Part shown: positions 63,321 to 64,000 of the stretch, in pieces
How the letters are laid out: each line of letters opens with the position of its first letter
How positions within the stretch are numbered: the first letter of the stretch is position 1
Origin: Thalassobacter stenotrophicus
Lineage (GTDB): Bacteria; Pseudomonadota; Alphaproteobacteria; Rhodobacterales; Rhodobacteraceae
Direction of reading: 5' to 3'
DNA length: 64,000 nt
Assembly (NCBI RefSeq): GCF_001458315.1
Contig: NZ_CYRX01000010.1
Coordinates: forward strand, 124,001 to 188,000
Made by a program: the position numbers and the translations under genes
The notes under the pieces: model-generated
Databases searched by the model: none
What the model saw: only the letters and a program-made list of their open reading frames with translations
Told to the model about the DNA's origin: nothing

Positions 63321-64000
63321 TTAGCGGTAGCCGACGACTACCAGTTCGCCGTTTTCAAAGGTGATCTGACGGTAGTTACCGCCTGCTTCACCGGGGCCGA
63401 TCAGCTCAACCGCGGACGCGCCGCTGTAGTCTACGCCGCCGCCGTCCTTGAGGATCTGGATCGCTTTGGCCAGCTCACCGGGCAGGATGACTTCGCCGGG
63501 GGCGTTTGCCACATCCATCAGCGTGTCTTTGTAGTCCGCTGGATCCGCAGAACCCGCAGCCTGCATGGCGAGCATGATCAGGGCCGCTGCATCGTAGCTT
63601 TCGGCCGAGAATGGCGAGGTGCCGTCAAAGCCGCCTGCTGTTGCCATGTCTTGGTACAGCTGCGCGCCGTTGCTGTCGGTGCCGGGGTTGGCGCCGAACG
63701 AGCCGTCGATTTCACCGGGGAAGTTCAGGCCCAATTGCTCGGATACCATGCCATCGGGGAAGTAGAACGTGTCAAACGCGCCTGTATCCAGAGCTGCGCG
63801 CACGATGCCCGACCCACCGGAGTCCACGTAGCCCGCAACAACCAGCACTTCGCCGCCCGCAGCCGCAAGCGCGCCCACTTCGGCCGAGTAGTCGGCTTTG
63901 TTGTCTTCGTGTGCTGCGTTGATCGTGACGGTGCCGCCAGCGGCTTCAAACGCGCTCTCGAACGCATCGGCCAGACCCTTGCCGTAGTCGTTGTTGGTGT
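63321..64000 (-). CDS. livK: branched-chain amino acid ABC transporter substrate-binding protein, partial
   Basis: C-terminal ~226 residues of a periplasmic Leu/Ile/Val-binding protein; the N-terminus and signal peptide lie beyond the right edge. Visible: the NNDYGKGLADAFESAF helix, NKADYSAEVGALAAAGGEVL, YFPDGMVSEQLGLNFPGEIDG, and SAESYDAAALIMLAMQAAGS, all typical of type 1 periplasmic binding proteins of this family. The C-terminal end is FENGELVVVGYR. First gene of the liv operon by orientation, followed by a terminator. Confidence 0.92.
   Translation of the reverse strand, partial: TNNDYGKGLADAFESAFEAAGGTVTINAAHEDNKADYSAEVGALAAAGGEVLVVAGYVDSGGSGIVRAALDTGAFDTFYFPDGMVSEQLGLNFPGEIDGSFGANPGTDSNGAQLYQDMATAGGFDGTSPFSAESYDAAALIMLAMQAAGSADPADYKDTLMDVANAPGEVILPGELAKAIQILKDGGGVDYSGASAVELIGPGEAGGNYRQITFENGELVVVGYR

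Overview
The window comes from an alphaproteobacterium of the Rhodobacterales, most likely the Roseobacter group. The evidence is gene content: four-subunit sarcosine oxidase, a gene-transfer-agent-type holin/endolysin pair inside a cytochrome c maturation locus, DUF1289, DUF3726, DUF815 and DUF853 proteins, an IalB-like protein, FnrL-type boxes and a CtrA box. The DNA is GC-rich and densely packed, with many ATGA/GTGA overlaps between genes of one operon. I see no tRNA, rRNA, CRISPR array, insertion sequence or prophage structural cluster. The species cannot be named from this sequence.

Layout. 1-6.4 kb: sarcosine oxidase (soxB, partial soxD), ccmI-ruvX-DUF1289, an Fe(II)/2-oxoglutarate oxygenase-like gene coupled to a TauE/SafE exporter, and dusA. 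6.6-20.7 kb: a low-oxygen and energy-reserve island with hsp20, a usp remnant, a complete N-type ATPase operon (atpDCQRBEFAG plus a lipoprotein and a DUF6544-like gene), PHA synthase, acetate kinase, a phasin-like protein, an AhpD-like protein and a two-TM cysteine protein. 20.7-28.7 kb: HerA-like ATPase, an intergenic region with probable small RNA, IalB-like protein, a ketoacyl synthase/ACP/LpxD lipid A set, and a divergent pair of probably Tat-exported cell-wall enzymes. 28.7-33 kb: an uncharacterised catabolic operon (M19 dipeptidase, 568-aa protein, DUF3726, Ldh-family dehydrogenase). 33-41.7 kb: drug/metabolite transporters, FadL-like porin, P-loop protein, metA, hydrolase, PPK2, TetR, enoyl-CoA hydratase. 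41.7-47.7 kb: ccmH-ccmF, holin-endolysin, ccmE, murI, acyltransferase. 47.8-53.1 kb: polyamine-type ABC transporter without binding protein, rplM-rpsI, thioesterase, enoyl-CoA hydratase. 53.3-58.7 kb: surE-pcm-nlpD-tatABC-DUF815. 58.9-64 kb: liv branched-chain amino acid transporter, cut at the right edge.

The strongest system-level signal is four exact TTGA-N6-TCAA sites, all in promoter positions, between 6.6 and 20.7 kb. They sit before hsp20, between the divergent N-ATPase operon and phaC-ackA, before the phasin-like gene and before the ahpD-like operon. This places an accessory rotary ATPase, polyhydroxyalkanoate metabolism, acetate kinase, a small heat-shock protein and redox proteins under one probable FNR-type oxygen regulator, a survival programme for oxygen limitation. 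The second signal is a perfect CtrA full site (TTAA-N7-TTAA) before the endolysin-holin pair, which fits CtrA-dependent lysis for gene transfer agent release.
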